Source of the DNA: an uncultured Bacteroides sp.
Lineage (GTDB): Bacteria; Bacteroidota; Bacteroidia; Bacteroidales; Bacteroidaceae
Assembly (NCBI GenBank): GCA_937890825.1
Contig: CALADS010000096.1
Location: 1-5,480 of the forward strand
Direction of reading: 5' to 3'
Length of the DNA stretch: 5,480 nt
The notes under the pieces are model-generated. The model did not search any database and was not told the DNA's origin. It saw only the letters and a list, made by a program, of their open reading frames with translations. Made by a program: the position numbers and the translations under genes. How positions within the stretch are numbered: position 1 is the first letter of the stretch; each line of letters begins with the position of its first letter. Below, in pieces: positions 1 to 5,480 of the stretch.

Positions 1-2
1 AA

Positions 3-65
3 GTTTTGTTGGAATTGTATGAAACAGGTAAAACCAAAGACAAGAGGTACAAAATCAATAAATAG
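3..65 (+). CDS. 3' end of an upstream gene (partial, unidentified)
   Basis: Reading frame 3 is open from the window edge to a TAG at 63-65 and encodes about 20 residues, ending LYETGKTKDKRYKINK. The lysine-rich, wing-like ending with RYKI resembles the C-termini of winged-helix DNA-binding proteins, but 20 residues cannot establish a family. The other two plus frames read less like protein. If it is a regulator, its position just upstream of the efflux operon would make it a natural candidate to control it; this is inference only. The alternative is chance open sequence. Confidence 0.35.
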   Translation, partial: VLLELYETGKTKDKRYKINK

Positions 66-147
66 AATTAACATATATTACAGAGATATGTAGTCGTATA
101 TTCTATTTCAATCCGGTCTTACTTCTACAATTATTTCAATTTGCTCA

Positions 148-178
148 ATTGCATTTTAGATTTTTATTAGTAAATTTG
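148..178 (+). promoter_or_regulatory. Bacteroidetes-type (sigma-ABfr) promoter
   Basis: ATTG at 148-151 is followed after 19 bases by TAAATTTG at 171-178. The family consensus is TTTG at -33, a 19-21 base spacer and TAnnTTTG at -7, so the -7 element is a full match and the -33 element matches 3 of 4 bases. Transcription would begin near 183-186, giving a leader of roughly 190 bases before the ATG at 373. It is the only full match to TAnnTTTG seen on the plus strand between 66 and 372, and so the best candidate promoter for the operon. Confidence 0.6.
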
Positions 179-192
179 CATCGGATTTCTTA

Positions 193-208
193 ATCAATAG
201 TGCTTGAT
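193..208. promoter_or_regulatory. Small inverted repeat near the predicted transcription start
   Basis: ATCAA at 193-197 and TTGAT at 204-208 are perfect inverted repeats with a 6-base centre (TAGTGC). They lie about 10-25 bases downstream of the predicted transcription start, where a repressor could block transcription. Five-base arms are short and can arise by chance in A/T-rich DNA, so the operator role is inferred from position only. Confidence 0.25.
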
Positions 209-304
209 ATTCGGTCTTTTTCTTTTTCATATTCCCTAATGAGACCGTTTGTAAAGCATTGTGGCAGATGTAATACTGTCCGGACTCTTATGGTTCATTA
301 TTAG

Positions 305-335
305 CATTTCCAAGGGAATGAGCGAATGTTAAGGA
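305..335 (+). promoter_or_regulatory. Leader hairpin followed by a purine-rich ribosome-binding site
   Basis: CATTTC (305-310) can pair with GGAATG (315-320), one pair being G-U, around a CAAG loop. It is followed by AAGGA at 331-335, 8 bases before the ATG at 344. This is the only Shine-Dalgarno-like run near the operon start, and it is placed for the short frame at 344 rather than for the channel gene at 373. The hairpin is short, so its stability is uncertain. Confidence 0.35.
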
Positions 336-343
336 AAAGAATA

Positions 344-376
344 ATGAACAATCATACATTTATTTTTATTTCATGA
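344..376 (+). CDS. Possible 10-codon leader peptide, overlapping the channel gene start
   Basis: ATG at 344 opens a frame for MNNHTFIFIS that ends at TGA 374-376. The stop shares ATGA (373-376) with the start codon of the downstream TolC-family gene, a classic arrangement for translational coupling. AAGGA at 331-335 is spaced 8 bases from this ATG, whereas the ATG at 373 is preceded only by T-rich sequence. It could be a leader peptide that delivers ribosomes to the channel gene. It could instead be the relic of an older N-terminus lost to a frameshift, or chance. Translation is not shown by the sequence. Confidence 0.35.
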   Translation: MNNHTFIFIS

Positions 377-1767
377 ACAAATTTGTAGTTTATCCTACTT
401 TGGTTGTCGCATTGATAACCGAAGGGGCTTTTTTTGCACCTATATGTGCGCAAGACAGGGCGGTGCAGACGATGACTCTCACTACACTTTACGACCTTGC
501 CGATCAGCAGAGTCAGAAGGTAAGAGTTAGTGAGGTAGCTCTACGTGCAGCCGACGAAGGAGTAGCAGCAGCCAAATCGGCTTTGCTGCCCAGTGTGGAT
601 TTGAGCCTTCAAAGCAGTTATACGGGTAATGCCTTTATGCTGTCGCGAGGTTTTTCTGGTCATGGTACAACCGATTACATTGTGCCGGGTGTGGGAACTA
701 TTCCTGTAGCAAACGGCAAGCAGGACACTCCGCATTGGGGAAATAGTTTTACAGCTCAGGTCTCACAGGTGGTGTATGCCGGCGGTGCCATCCGTTCTGG
801 CATTCGCATGGCTGAACTAGGAAGAGAAATGGCGAAGCTAGATGTAGAGAAGAACCGCCAGGAGATACGTTTCTTGTTGACAGGTTTTTACCTTGACCTC
901 TGCAAACTGAACAATCAGGCAGAAGTGGTTCGGCAAAATATAGCACTGACACAAAAGGAGATTGAACAAATGAAAGCCCGTCGTAGAGAAGGTACAGTGT
1001 TACAGAATGACATCACCCGCTATGAGTTTCAGTTACAGAATCTTGAGCTTACGCTAACGAAGCTCAATGATGCTTCTAGTATCATCAACCACCAGTTGAT
1101 CACGACACTTCATTTACCAGAGCAAACAGTTATAGTCCCCGATAAAAACGAACTGGACACAGACATAAATGCGCTTTCTGAAATCGCTGCTCAACAGACA
1201 TGGCAGCAGACTGCATCAGACAATAACCTTGATATCCGTCAGGCAACCGTTGCCACCAATCTTACAGCGCAGAAAGTAAAGCAGGCTAAAGCTGCGTCAT
1301 TGCCTTCGGTAGCTATCGTGGCAGAAAATCGGCTCTTTGGGCCCTATGCGCAAGACCTCATACCGACGGATTGTAATGTAAACGTGTGGTTTATCGGGAT
1401 AGGTGTAAAATTCAACCTTGGCAGTCTTTGGAAGAACAAGCACAATATTCGCAAGGCACGTATAGAACACCGGCAGTCACAAGAAACACTTGCCTTGGCA
1501 CGTGAGGGAGTGAAGAATGGTGTACAGGCAAACTACACCAATCTTCTGACATCCTACGCCGAGGTGAAGACGCAACTGAAACAGACGGAATTGGCTAACC
1601 AAAACTACACCGTGGTACAAAACCGCTATCAGAATGACCTTGCCCTCCTTACTGACATGATTGATGCCTCTAACATGAAGCTCTCCGCCGAAATGGCACT
1701 GGTCAATGCCCGCATCAGTATGCTTTATCATGTCTATAAACTCAAATATGTAACAAATACTTTATAA
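373..1767 (+). CDS. TolC-family outer-membrane efflux channel
   Basis: This 464-residue protein is the outer-membrane exit duct of a tripartite exporter. The N-terminus has a signal peptide (basic K3, hydrophobic stretch 4-24, likely cleavage after A26 in PICA|QD). The cysteine at 25 lacks a G/A/S before it, so a lipoprotein is unlikely. Two outer-membrane efflux repeats are visible: the first from about 40 to 250, with AKSALLPS at 67 and strand QVSQVVYAGG at 129-138; the second from about 270 to the end, with AKAASLPS at 305. The C-terminal TolC signature NRYQNDLALLTDMIDA is at 417-432, followed by the usual ALVNARI helix. Length is normal for the family and no break is seen. It is the first gene of the operon, and its TAA overlaps the adaptor's ATG. 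E17 inside the signal peptide is slightly unusual. The start at 373 is the only ATG that gives a signal peptide in frame. Substrate is unknown because channels of this type are not selective. Confidence 0.93.
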   Translation: MNKFVVYPTLVVALITEGAFFAPICAQDRAVQTMTLTTLYDLADQQSQKVRVSEVALRAADEGVAAAKSALLPSVDLSLQSSYTGNAFMLSRGFSGHGTTDYIVPGVGTIPVANGKQDTPHWGNSFTAQVSQVVYAGGAIRSGIRMAELGREMAKLDVEKNRQEIRFLLTGFYLDLCKLNNQAEVVRQNIALTQKEIEQMKARRREGTVLQNDITRYEFQLQNLELTLTKLNDASSIINHQLITTLHLPEQTVIVPDKNELDTDINALSEIAAQQTWQQTASDNNLDIRQATVATNLTAQKVKQAKAASLPSVAIVAENRLFGPYAQDLIPTDCNVNVWFIGIGVKFNLGSLWKNKHNIRKARIEHRQSQETLALAREGVKNGVQANYTNLLTSYAEVKTQLKQTELANQNYTVVQNRYQNDLALLTDMIDASNMKLSAEMALVNARISMLYHVYKLKYVTNTL

Positions 1768-2798
1768 TGATGGAAAAGAACAAGATACACGTTTATTTAT
1801 ATAATACACTCATCGTATTATGCCTTTTGGGCGGCGCAGTTTATGTGGTAAGCCAATTTATACACTTCGGAAGTGGAGAATTTACCGACAATGCCCGTGT
1901 CCGTCAAAATATCGTGCCTCAGAGTAGTCGTATACAAGGTTTTATCCGTGAGGTACGTTTTACAGATTTTCAACAGGTAAAGAAAGGGGACACACTGGTC
2001 ATTATTGAGGATGCTGAATTTCGCCTACGGCTGGCTCAGGCTGAGACAGATTTGCTTCGAGCCGAACAGGGTTCACAGGGAACGGCAAGCAGCATCGTTA
2101 CAACCAAGACAAGCATGACCATAACCGAAGCAGGCATTGAATCGGCACGTGTGCAGATGGAGAATGCCTTGCGTGAGGATAAGCGTTTCAAAAATCTTCT
2201 CAGTCAGGATGCCGTTACTCCACAACAATATGACAAAATACATACAGGATATTTGAGTGCCAAGGCAGCCTATGAACAGGCAGTCCGTTCACACCGGATG
2301 CAGTCGGCCGTGGTTGCCGAACAGGGACATCACCTTTCTGCTTCGGAGCAGGGCATAGAACTGGCTCGTCGGGCAGTAGACCTTGCCCGGCTCAACTTGT
2401 CCTATTGTTATATCATTGCTACTTGCGATGGTACTGTTGGTACAAAGGATATTCATGTGGGGCAACTTGTCAATCCGGGTCAAACGCTAGCCAGCATCGT
2501 TGACAATAATGAGCGTTGGATTGAGGCAAACTATAAGGAAAGTCAATTGCCGCATATTAAGGTGGGCAATAAGGTAGAAATTACAGCTGATGCCGTTCCT
2601 GATGTGGAATATACAGGTACCGTAGAACGCATCTCCGATGCTACCGGTAGTGCCTTTTCACTTATTCCTATCGACAATGCCACTGGCAATTTTGTGAAGG
2701 TGGAACAGCGTGTTACTGTGCGCATCAAGCTTGATATAAACAGTGATGCCGCCAAACTAAAGAGCGGCTATAATGTGGAATGTATCGTGAAAGAGTAA
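1767..2798 (+). CDS. HlyD/EmrA-like periplasmic adaptor subunit
   Basis: This 343-residue membrane-fusion protein would link the inner-membrane pump to the TolC-type channel. It has one N-terminal membrane anchor (about 10-30), the first half of a lipoyl-like barrel (about 48-82), a coiled-coil hairpin (about 84-210), the second barrel half and a C-terminal beta domain. The EmrA branch is shown by NYKESQL at 255-261 and by ATGSAFSLIP at 292-301, followed by NATGNFVKVEQR, closely matching E. coli EmrA as I recall it. At the hairpin tip, R140, L144 and T151 fit the spacing of the RxxxLxxxxxxS motif with which adaptors grip TolC, with T in place of S. Start: ATG 1767 overlaps the previous stop (TAATG), with a second ATG at 1770. 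It is co-translated with the channel gene and followed 6 bases later by the pump. No defects are seen. Confidence 0.93.
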   Translation: MMEKNKIHVYLYNTLIVLCLLGGAVYVVSQFIHFGSGEFTDNARVRQNIVPQSSRIQGFIREVRFTDFQQVKKGDTLVIIEDAEFRLRLAQAETDLLRAEQGSQGTASSIVTTKTSMTITEAGIESARVQMENALREDKRFKNLLSQDAVTPQQYDKIHTGYLSAKAAYEQAVRSHRMQSAVVAEQGHHLSASEQGIELARRAVDLARLNLSYCYIIATCDGTVGTKDIHVGQLVNPGQTLASIVDNNERWIEANYKESQLPHIKVGNKVEITADAVPDVEYTGTVERISDATGSAFSLIPIDNATGNFVKVEQRVTVRIKLDINSDAAKLKSGYNVECIVKE

Positions 2799-2804
2799 TG
2801 CATA

Positions 2805-4430
2805 ATGGGACAATTAACTGAGTTTTTTATGAAGAGTGCCGGCGGCCCTCCTCCTCACATGGCTTTTTCCATGCCGATGATGAAGGGATGGGTACCCCGC
2901 TGCATCCAGCCATGGCTGTACGTGCTAACCGCCTTTTGTTTCCAGTTCAGCGGTGGCATCTACCTTGGAGCGTTGGAGGGTATCCGTGGTACAACCAACT
3001 TCATGATTGAAGATATTCTCTTCCTGCTTTATGCCACACTTGCGGGCATGGCTGTCTATTTTCCTATGCTTTTCCGCATGAAGTTCCGTTTTACAAACAA
3101 ACAGCTGCTTTGCGGTTCTGCAATCGTCCTGGGTATATGCAATATGCTGACAATGTATTGTCAGTCGCTTCCTGTACTCACAGTCGTATGTTTTGTAGCC
3201 GGAATGGCTAAGATACAAGGCACGTTTGAGTGTATGAGCAACATCCAGCTTTGGATTACCCCCCGCCGTGATTTTGCCGTCTTCTTTCCTGTGCTTCACA
3301 TTATCCTGCTTACCGCCATTGAGGGCAGCGGATGGCTTGCAGCCTGGTTTGGTCATCATATTACTTGGCAAATGATGCACGTTTTTACTGTCGGCACCAT
3401 GCTGTTTGTACTACTCACGCAGGCCGTCTTCTGTCGACCGTTTTGTCCCATGCCACAGCGTCTGTCGCTGAAAGGGATTGATTTCCAAGGTGCACTGCTT
3501 ATCTGTGGACTGATGCTTGTAGTGTCTTACATCGTGGTGTATGGTGATCATTTCATGTGGTTCGAAACCTTCCATATGCGCCTTCTGCTCGGTATTGCAA
3601 TCGCGCTTTTAGGTATGGTGCTTTTTCGTTTGCGCTATTACCGTTATCCTTACGTGGAGCTTAGTCTTTTCACACATCGCAACGTGATTCCTATTCTAAT
3701 TGTTACTTTCTTTGCCGAACTTGCTTTCGGTGCAGAACATACAATGGAAGAGATACTTTACAGTGAAGTCGTTCGGCTGGAAGAATTGACTAAAGAGGTA
3801 CAGTATATGTGGGCGCTGCCCGGCATGTATGCTGGCATCCTGCTGGATCTTTATTGGCTGAAAGTTAGGAAATGGAAGATTTGGAAACTTTTTGGGATTG
3901 CTTTCATTAGCATTGCATTCTATGGTGTGTTAATGTACTTCACGCTGGACATGAATGTCAATATCGAACAGTATCGCCTTGCTATCTTCTTGCGCGGCTT
4001 TGCTTATGCCATACTTGCCCCGACGTTAATGTGGGCTTTAGACGAATCAGTACCCAGTCTTGAACAATTTTTCATGAGTCTATTTGTGTTCAATATTCTC
4101 CACATGTACTTGGCTGGTGCAGCAGGTTATGGCATTTATACCACCATCTTCTCGCACTTTATGAACGACAATATGGTGACTTACGGACAGCAGCTCACCC
4201 TCACACACTTGGATATGGTTCATTTCAACTTGGGTGAGTATATGGGGAATGATTTCCTGCACTCCATGATGATGGTGGCAATGAAGCAGGTGTATGGCTA
4301 TGTTATCTGGTTTGCCTTGGCTCTTGCAACTTTCTTCCTGTTGTGCGACATTTCTACAGTACGTACAAATATCCGAAAAGTACCCCGCTGGCCGGTTTAT
4401 GCCATCAAGTACCTTGCAAAAAGAAGGTAA
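2805..4430 (+). CDS. EmrB-like MFS efflux transporter (14-helix, DHA2 type)
   Basis: This 541-residue polytopic inner-membrane protein is the energy-converting subunit, expected to be a proton antiporter. About 14 hydrophobic segments can be counted (first near 36-55, last near 500-520), in line with DHA2 pumps of the EmrB group. A stretch YVELSLFTHRNV before the ninth helix resembles the corresponding loop of EmrB. The protein is divergent: the loop after helix 2 is basic (FRMKFRFTNK) and lacks the usual MFS motif A (GxLaDrxGrR), and helix 1 lacks the LDxTIVNVALP-type motif. Positions 304-331 hold eight glutamates between predicted helices 9 and 10. The ATG at 2805 is 6 bases after the adaptor stop; an in-frame ATG at 2829 would remove 8 residues. 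Identification rests on topology and on the operon with channel and adaptor. Substrate is unknown; drugs, bile acids or fatty acids are possibilities only. Confidence 0.88.
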   Translation: MGQLTEFFMKSAGGPPPHMAFSMPMMKGWVPRCIQPWLYVLTAFCFQFSGGIYLGALEGIRGTTNFMIEDILFLLYATLAGMAVYFPMLFRMKFRFTNKQLLCGSAIVLGICNMLTMYCQSLPVLTVVCFVAGMAKIQGTFECMSNIQLWITPRRDFAVFFPVLHIILLTAIEGSGWLAAWFGHHITWQMMHVFTVGTMLFVLLTQAVFCRPFCPMPQRLSLKGIDFQGALLICGLMLVVSYIVVYGDHFMWFETFHMRLLLGIAIALLGMVLFRLRYYRYPYVELSLFTHRNVIPILIVTFFAELAFGAEHTMEEILYSEVVRLEELTKEVQYMWALPGMYAGILLDLYWLKVRKWKIWKLFGIAFISIAFYGVLMYFTLDMNVNIEQYRLAIFLRGFAYAILAPTLMWALDESVPSLEQFFMSLFVFNILHMYLAGAAGYGIYTTIFSHFMNDNMVTYGQQLTLTHLDMVHFNLGEYMGNDFLHSMMMVAMKQVYGYVIWFALALATFFLLCDISTVRTNIRKVPRWPVYAIKYLAKRR

Positions 4431-4484
4431 TAGACTTTATTTAGAGGTTACTTTACCTAATAGATACTTATCACAAGCCTGAAC

Positions 4485-4805
4485 TTATGTGCCTGGTCCT
4501 TCGGGGTTTCCTGAATTGTTCCTGACTGCATCGAGAAGAGCCAGGCCTTGCTGTCCCTTGAAGGGCGCCACGGCTATCAGCTTCAGCACCGGAATGCTTG
4601 ACTTGAGGGCCAGCACTTCCTCAGCAGCCATCATATCAAAGCCGAGGGCCATGCCGCAAAAATAAGTGTTCGTACCATTCCGGTGAGCTTGAAGGATAGT
4701 TTCTCTCAACCTTCCTCTTACTTGTGCTTGGTGGTGGGATAATTCTCTATGTCCGGTAAAGGCAACTGCCTTTGCTGCTGCCTTGTTGTATTTCTTTTCA
4801 ATCAT
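4485..4805 (-). pseudogene. SLOG/DUF1273-like nucleotide-binding protein, apparently truncated by frameshift
   Basis: The minus-strand frame encodes 106 residues from ATG at 4805-4803 (GTG at 4811 is an alternative). The first 86 look like an intact SLOG (YpsA/DUF1273-like) Rossmann half: VAFTGHR at 14-20, then YFCGMALGFDMMAAEEV at 48-64 with the glycine-rich GxAxGFD loop, then LKLIAVAPFKGQQ. Family members usually run to about 170-190 residues. After Q86 the frame turns to low-quality sequence (GLALLDAVRNNSG), whereas the neighbouring frame reads KAWLFSMQS, resembling the KxWxxxxQxRY segment expected there. A shift near 4547-4553, equal to loss of two bases, would explain this; that frame stops at 4457-4459. 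SLOG proteins bind nucleotides or related ligands and are common on Bacteroidales mobile elements and in defence contexts; the role of this one is not known. It is convergent with the efflux operon. Confidence 0.65.
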
Positions 4806-4807
4806 TG

Positions 4808-5220
4808 TCACGTTTTCAGGAGTTTGAACGTTTCAGAGTCTATTACGAGAAGTTTCTGAAATCCACGCAAGGTACCCTGACTCCAAGGGAAAAAGCCAAA
4901 TACGGATGGATGAACAACCTGGTGCTCATTGTGAACACCCCCCCTGTCTGGAATTCTGTTATCTGCTTCATTTCAGCAAGACCCACAAGTTCTTCCCGGA
5001 TTTCAGTGCCATGGAGGCTACACTGAGAAAACAACCCGGGTTGGAAGGATATGACAAAAGTGAAGGCTACTACAAGAAATCCCCCAACATCTACGATCGG
5101 CTGGGCGAAGAAGAAGGCATTCGGATGGCACGTAACCATGCTATACCTTTCTCATTGGAGGAAGCCAAATCAAAGGGCATATCTGAAATGAACAAATTCT
5201 TTGAGATTTTCGAAAAGTGA
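4808..5220 (+). pseudogene. Remnant of an unidentified gene, frameshifted and lacking its 5' end
   Basis: Two overlapping plus frames each look coding over part of this stretch. From about 4808 to 4940, frame 2 reads like protein (RFQEFERFRVYYEKFLKS, then PREKAKYGWMNNLVLIVN). From about 4945 to the TGA at 5218-5220, frame 1 does (FSKTHKFFPDFSAMEATLRK, then YDRLGEEEGIRMARNHAIPF, ending NKFFEIFEK). Frame 2 turns Ser/Arg-rich after the switch and stops at 5024-5026. One extra base near the C7 run at 4938-4944 would join them into one protein of about 137 residues. No credible start codon exists: upstream the frame runs antisense through the SLOG start. The visible parts are soluble and rich in Lys, Glu and aromatic residues. 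I do not recognise the family. A short product from ATG 5011 is possible but has no evident ribosome-binding site. Confidence 0.5.
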
Positions 5221-5388
5221 CCCAACAAAAATGTTATGATGACGTATATAAGACACAGAAAAAAACATTATTATTCGAAAGTAATTCGTATCCGCAAAAG
5301 ATACGGTGCCAGGTAGTACTAGATTCGAGCACGAAGGCTAAGTGGCATCTATATCTTTTCCTAATCTGAGTTAGACGGTTTATCTGTA

Positions 5389-5424
5389 TATTGTCCAACA
5401 GTTTATTCAACAATTTGTCCAACA
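5389..5424. repeat. Three adjoining 12-base repeats ending in CAACA
   Basis: Three units of exactly 12 bases lie end to end: TATTGTCCAACA, GTTTATTCAACA and ATTTGTCCAACA. The outer two share TTGTCCAACA (5391-5400 and 5415-5424). On the minus strand they would encode a repeating LLDK/LLNK/LLDN pattern. The cluster abuts the terminator-like hairpin. Function unknown; it may be a decayed coding repeat or protein-binding sites. Confidence 0.45.
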
Positions 5425-5468
5425 AAAAGAGGTGAAAACCATTGAGCAATCAACGATTTCCACCTCTT
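5424..5468 (-). terminator. Likely intrinsic terminator for a minus-strand gene beyond the right edge
   Basis: AAGAGGTG (5427-5434) is exactly complementary to CACCTCTT (5461-5468). After one mismatch, AAA at 5436-5438 can pair with TTT at 5457-5459, and an inner TTGA-GCAA-TCAA hairpin fits in the loop. Read on the minus strand, the stem ends in a TTTTT run (5428 to 5424), as expected of a rho-independent terminator. On the plus strand the stem is followed by ATTATAG, which is not a T run. Confidence 0.5.
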
Positions 5469-5480
5469 ATTATAGTTTGC

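Larger units (their letters stand above)
66..372. other. Intergenic leader of the efflux operon
   Basis: This stretch of about 300 bases is A/T-rich and has stops in all frames. It holds a Bacteroidetes-type promoter (148-178), an inverted repeat just after the expected transcription start (193-208), a looser one (CGGTCT at 212-217 and AGACCG at 242-247, 24-base loop), a short hairpin (305-320), an AAGGA purine run (331-335) and a 10-codon reading frame running into the first efflux gene. No obvious terminator for the upstream gene is seen after the TAG at 63-65. Confidence 0.6.
5221..5480. other. Non-coding, A/T-rich right end
   Basis: No frame on either strand reads like a conserved protein here. 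The minus-strand open stretch 5234-5449 has a repetitive Leu/Asn start followed by unstructured composition and is better explained by the 12-base repeats. The region contains a small hairpin (CGTATC at 5287-5292 with GATACG at 5300-5305, 7-base loop), the 12-base repeat cluster (5389-5424) and a terminator-like hairpin (5424-5468). Confidence 0.55.

Noticed and set aside
2925..3380. Long minus-strand open frame (151 codons) inside the pump gene
   Set aside because: It is antisense to a clear membrane-protein gene and has no recognisable motifs.
4425..4458. AGGTAA/TTACCT inverted repeat between the converging efflux operon and SLOG gene, with a T-rich stretch on the minus strand
   Set aside because: The stem is only 6 bases with a 22-base loop, overlaps the end of the pump gene and has no T run on the plus strand, so it was not called as a terminator.
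4428..4464. Direct repeat TAATAGA at 4428-4434 and 4458-4464, possibly a target-site duplication
   Set aside because: Seven A/T-rich bases 30 apart with no inserted element between them are readily explained by chance.
4843..5139. Minus-strand open frame of 98 codons opposite the plus-strand remnant
   Set aside because: The plus-strand frames have much more protein-like composition; this is most likely an antisense shadow.
5287..5345. Possible tRNA fragment or attachment site (TTCGAGC and a nearby hairpin)
   Set aside because: The five bases on each side of the TTCGAGC loop do not pair and no cloverleaf can be drawn.
5234..5449. Minus-strand open frame of 71 codons
   Set aside because: Its start is generated by the 12-base repeats, it overlaps the terminator-like hairpin, and the rest has no protein-like pattern.

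Overview
The window looks like Bacteroidales chromosome (Bacteroides, Parabacteroides or Prevotella type). Three things point there: a promoter of the Bacteroidetes sigma-ABfr form (ATTG, 19 bases, TAAATTTG), A/T-rich leaders with few strong Shine-Dalgarno sites, and a three-gene EmrA/EmrB/TolC-type efflux cluster in the order these bacteria commonly use. No rRNA, tRNA, CRISPR array or intact insertion sequence was seen.

Layout. Positions 1-65 appear to hold the last codons of an upstream plus-strand gene. Positions 66-372 are non-coding leader with the promoter, two small inverted repeats and a possible 10-codon leader peptide whose TGA overlaps the first efflux gene's ATG. Positions 373-4430 are one tight plus-strand operon: a TolC-family outer-membrane channel, an EmrA-like periplasmic adaptor overlapping it by one base (TAATG), and an EmrB-like 14-helix MFS pump starting 6 bases after the adaptor. 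Together they would form an envelope-spanning, proton-driven exporter that carries small amphipathic compounds from the inner membrane to the outside. The substrate cannot be read from the sequence.

From 4431 to the end the region looks decayed. A minus-strand SLOG/DUF1273-like gene has an intact nucleotide-binding N-terminal half but appears frameshifted after about residue 86. Head to head with it, without room for a promoter, is a plus-strand gene remnant of unknown family. It lacks a start and changes frame near a run of seven C's. The last 260 bases have no convincing gene; they contain a three-unit 12-base repeat and a hairpin that looks like a minus-strand terminator for a gene beyond the right edge.

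No clearly new biological system is visible. The points most worth a second look are the leader of the efflux operon, the unusual MFS subunit, and the junction of two broken genes at 4805-4808.
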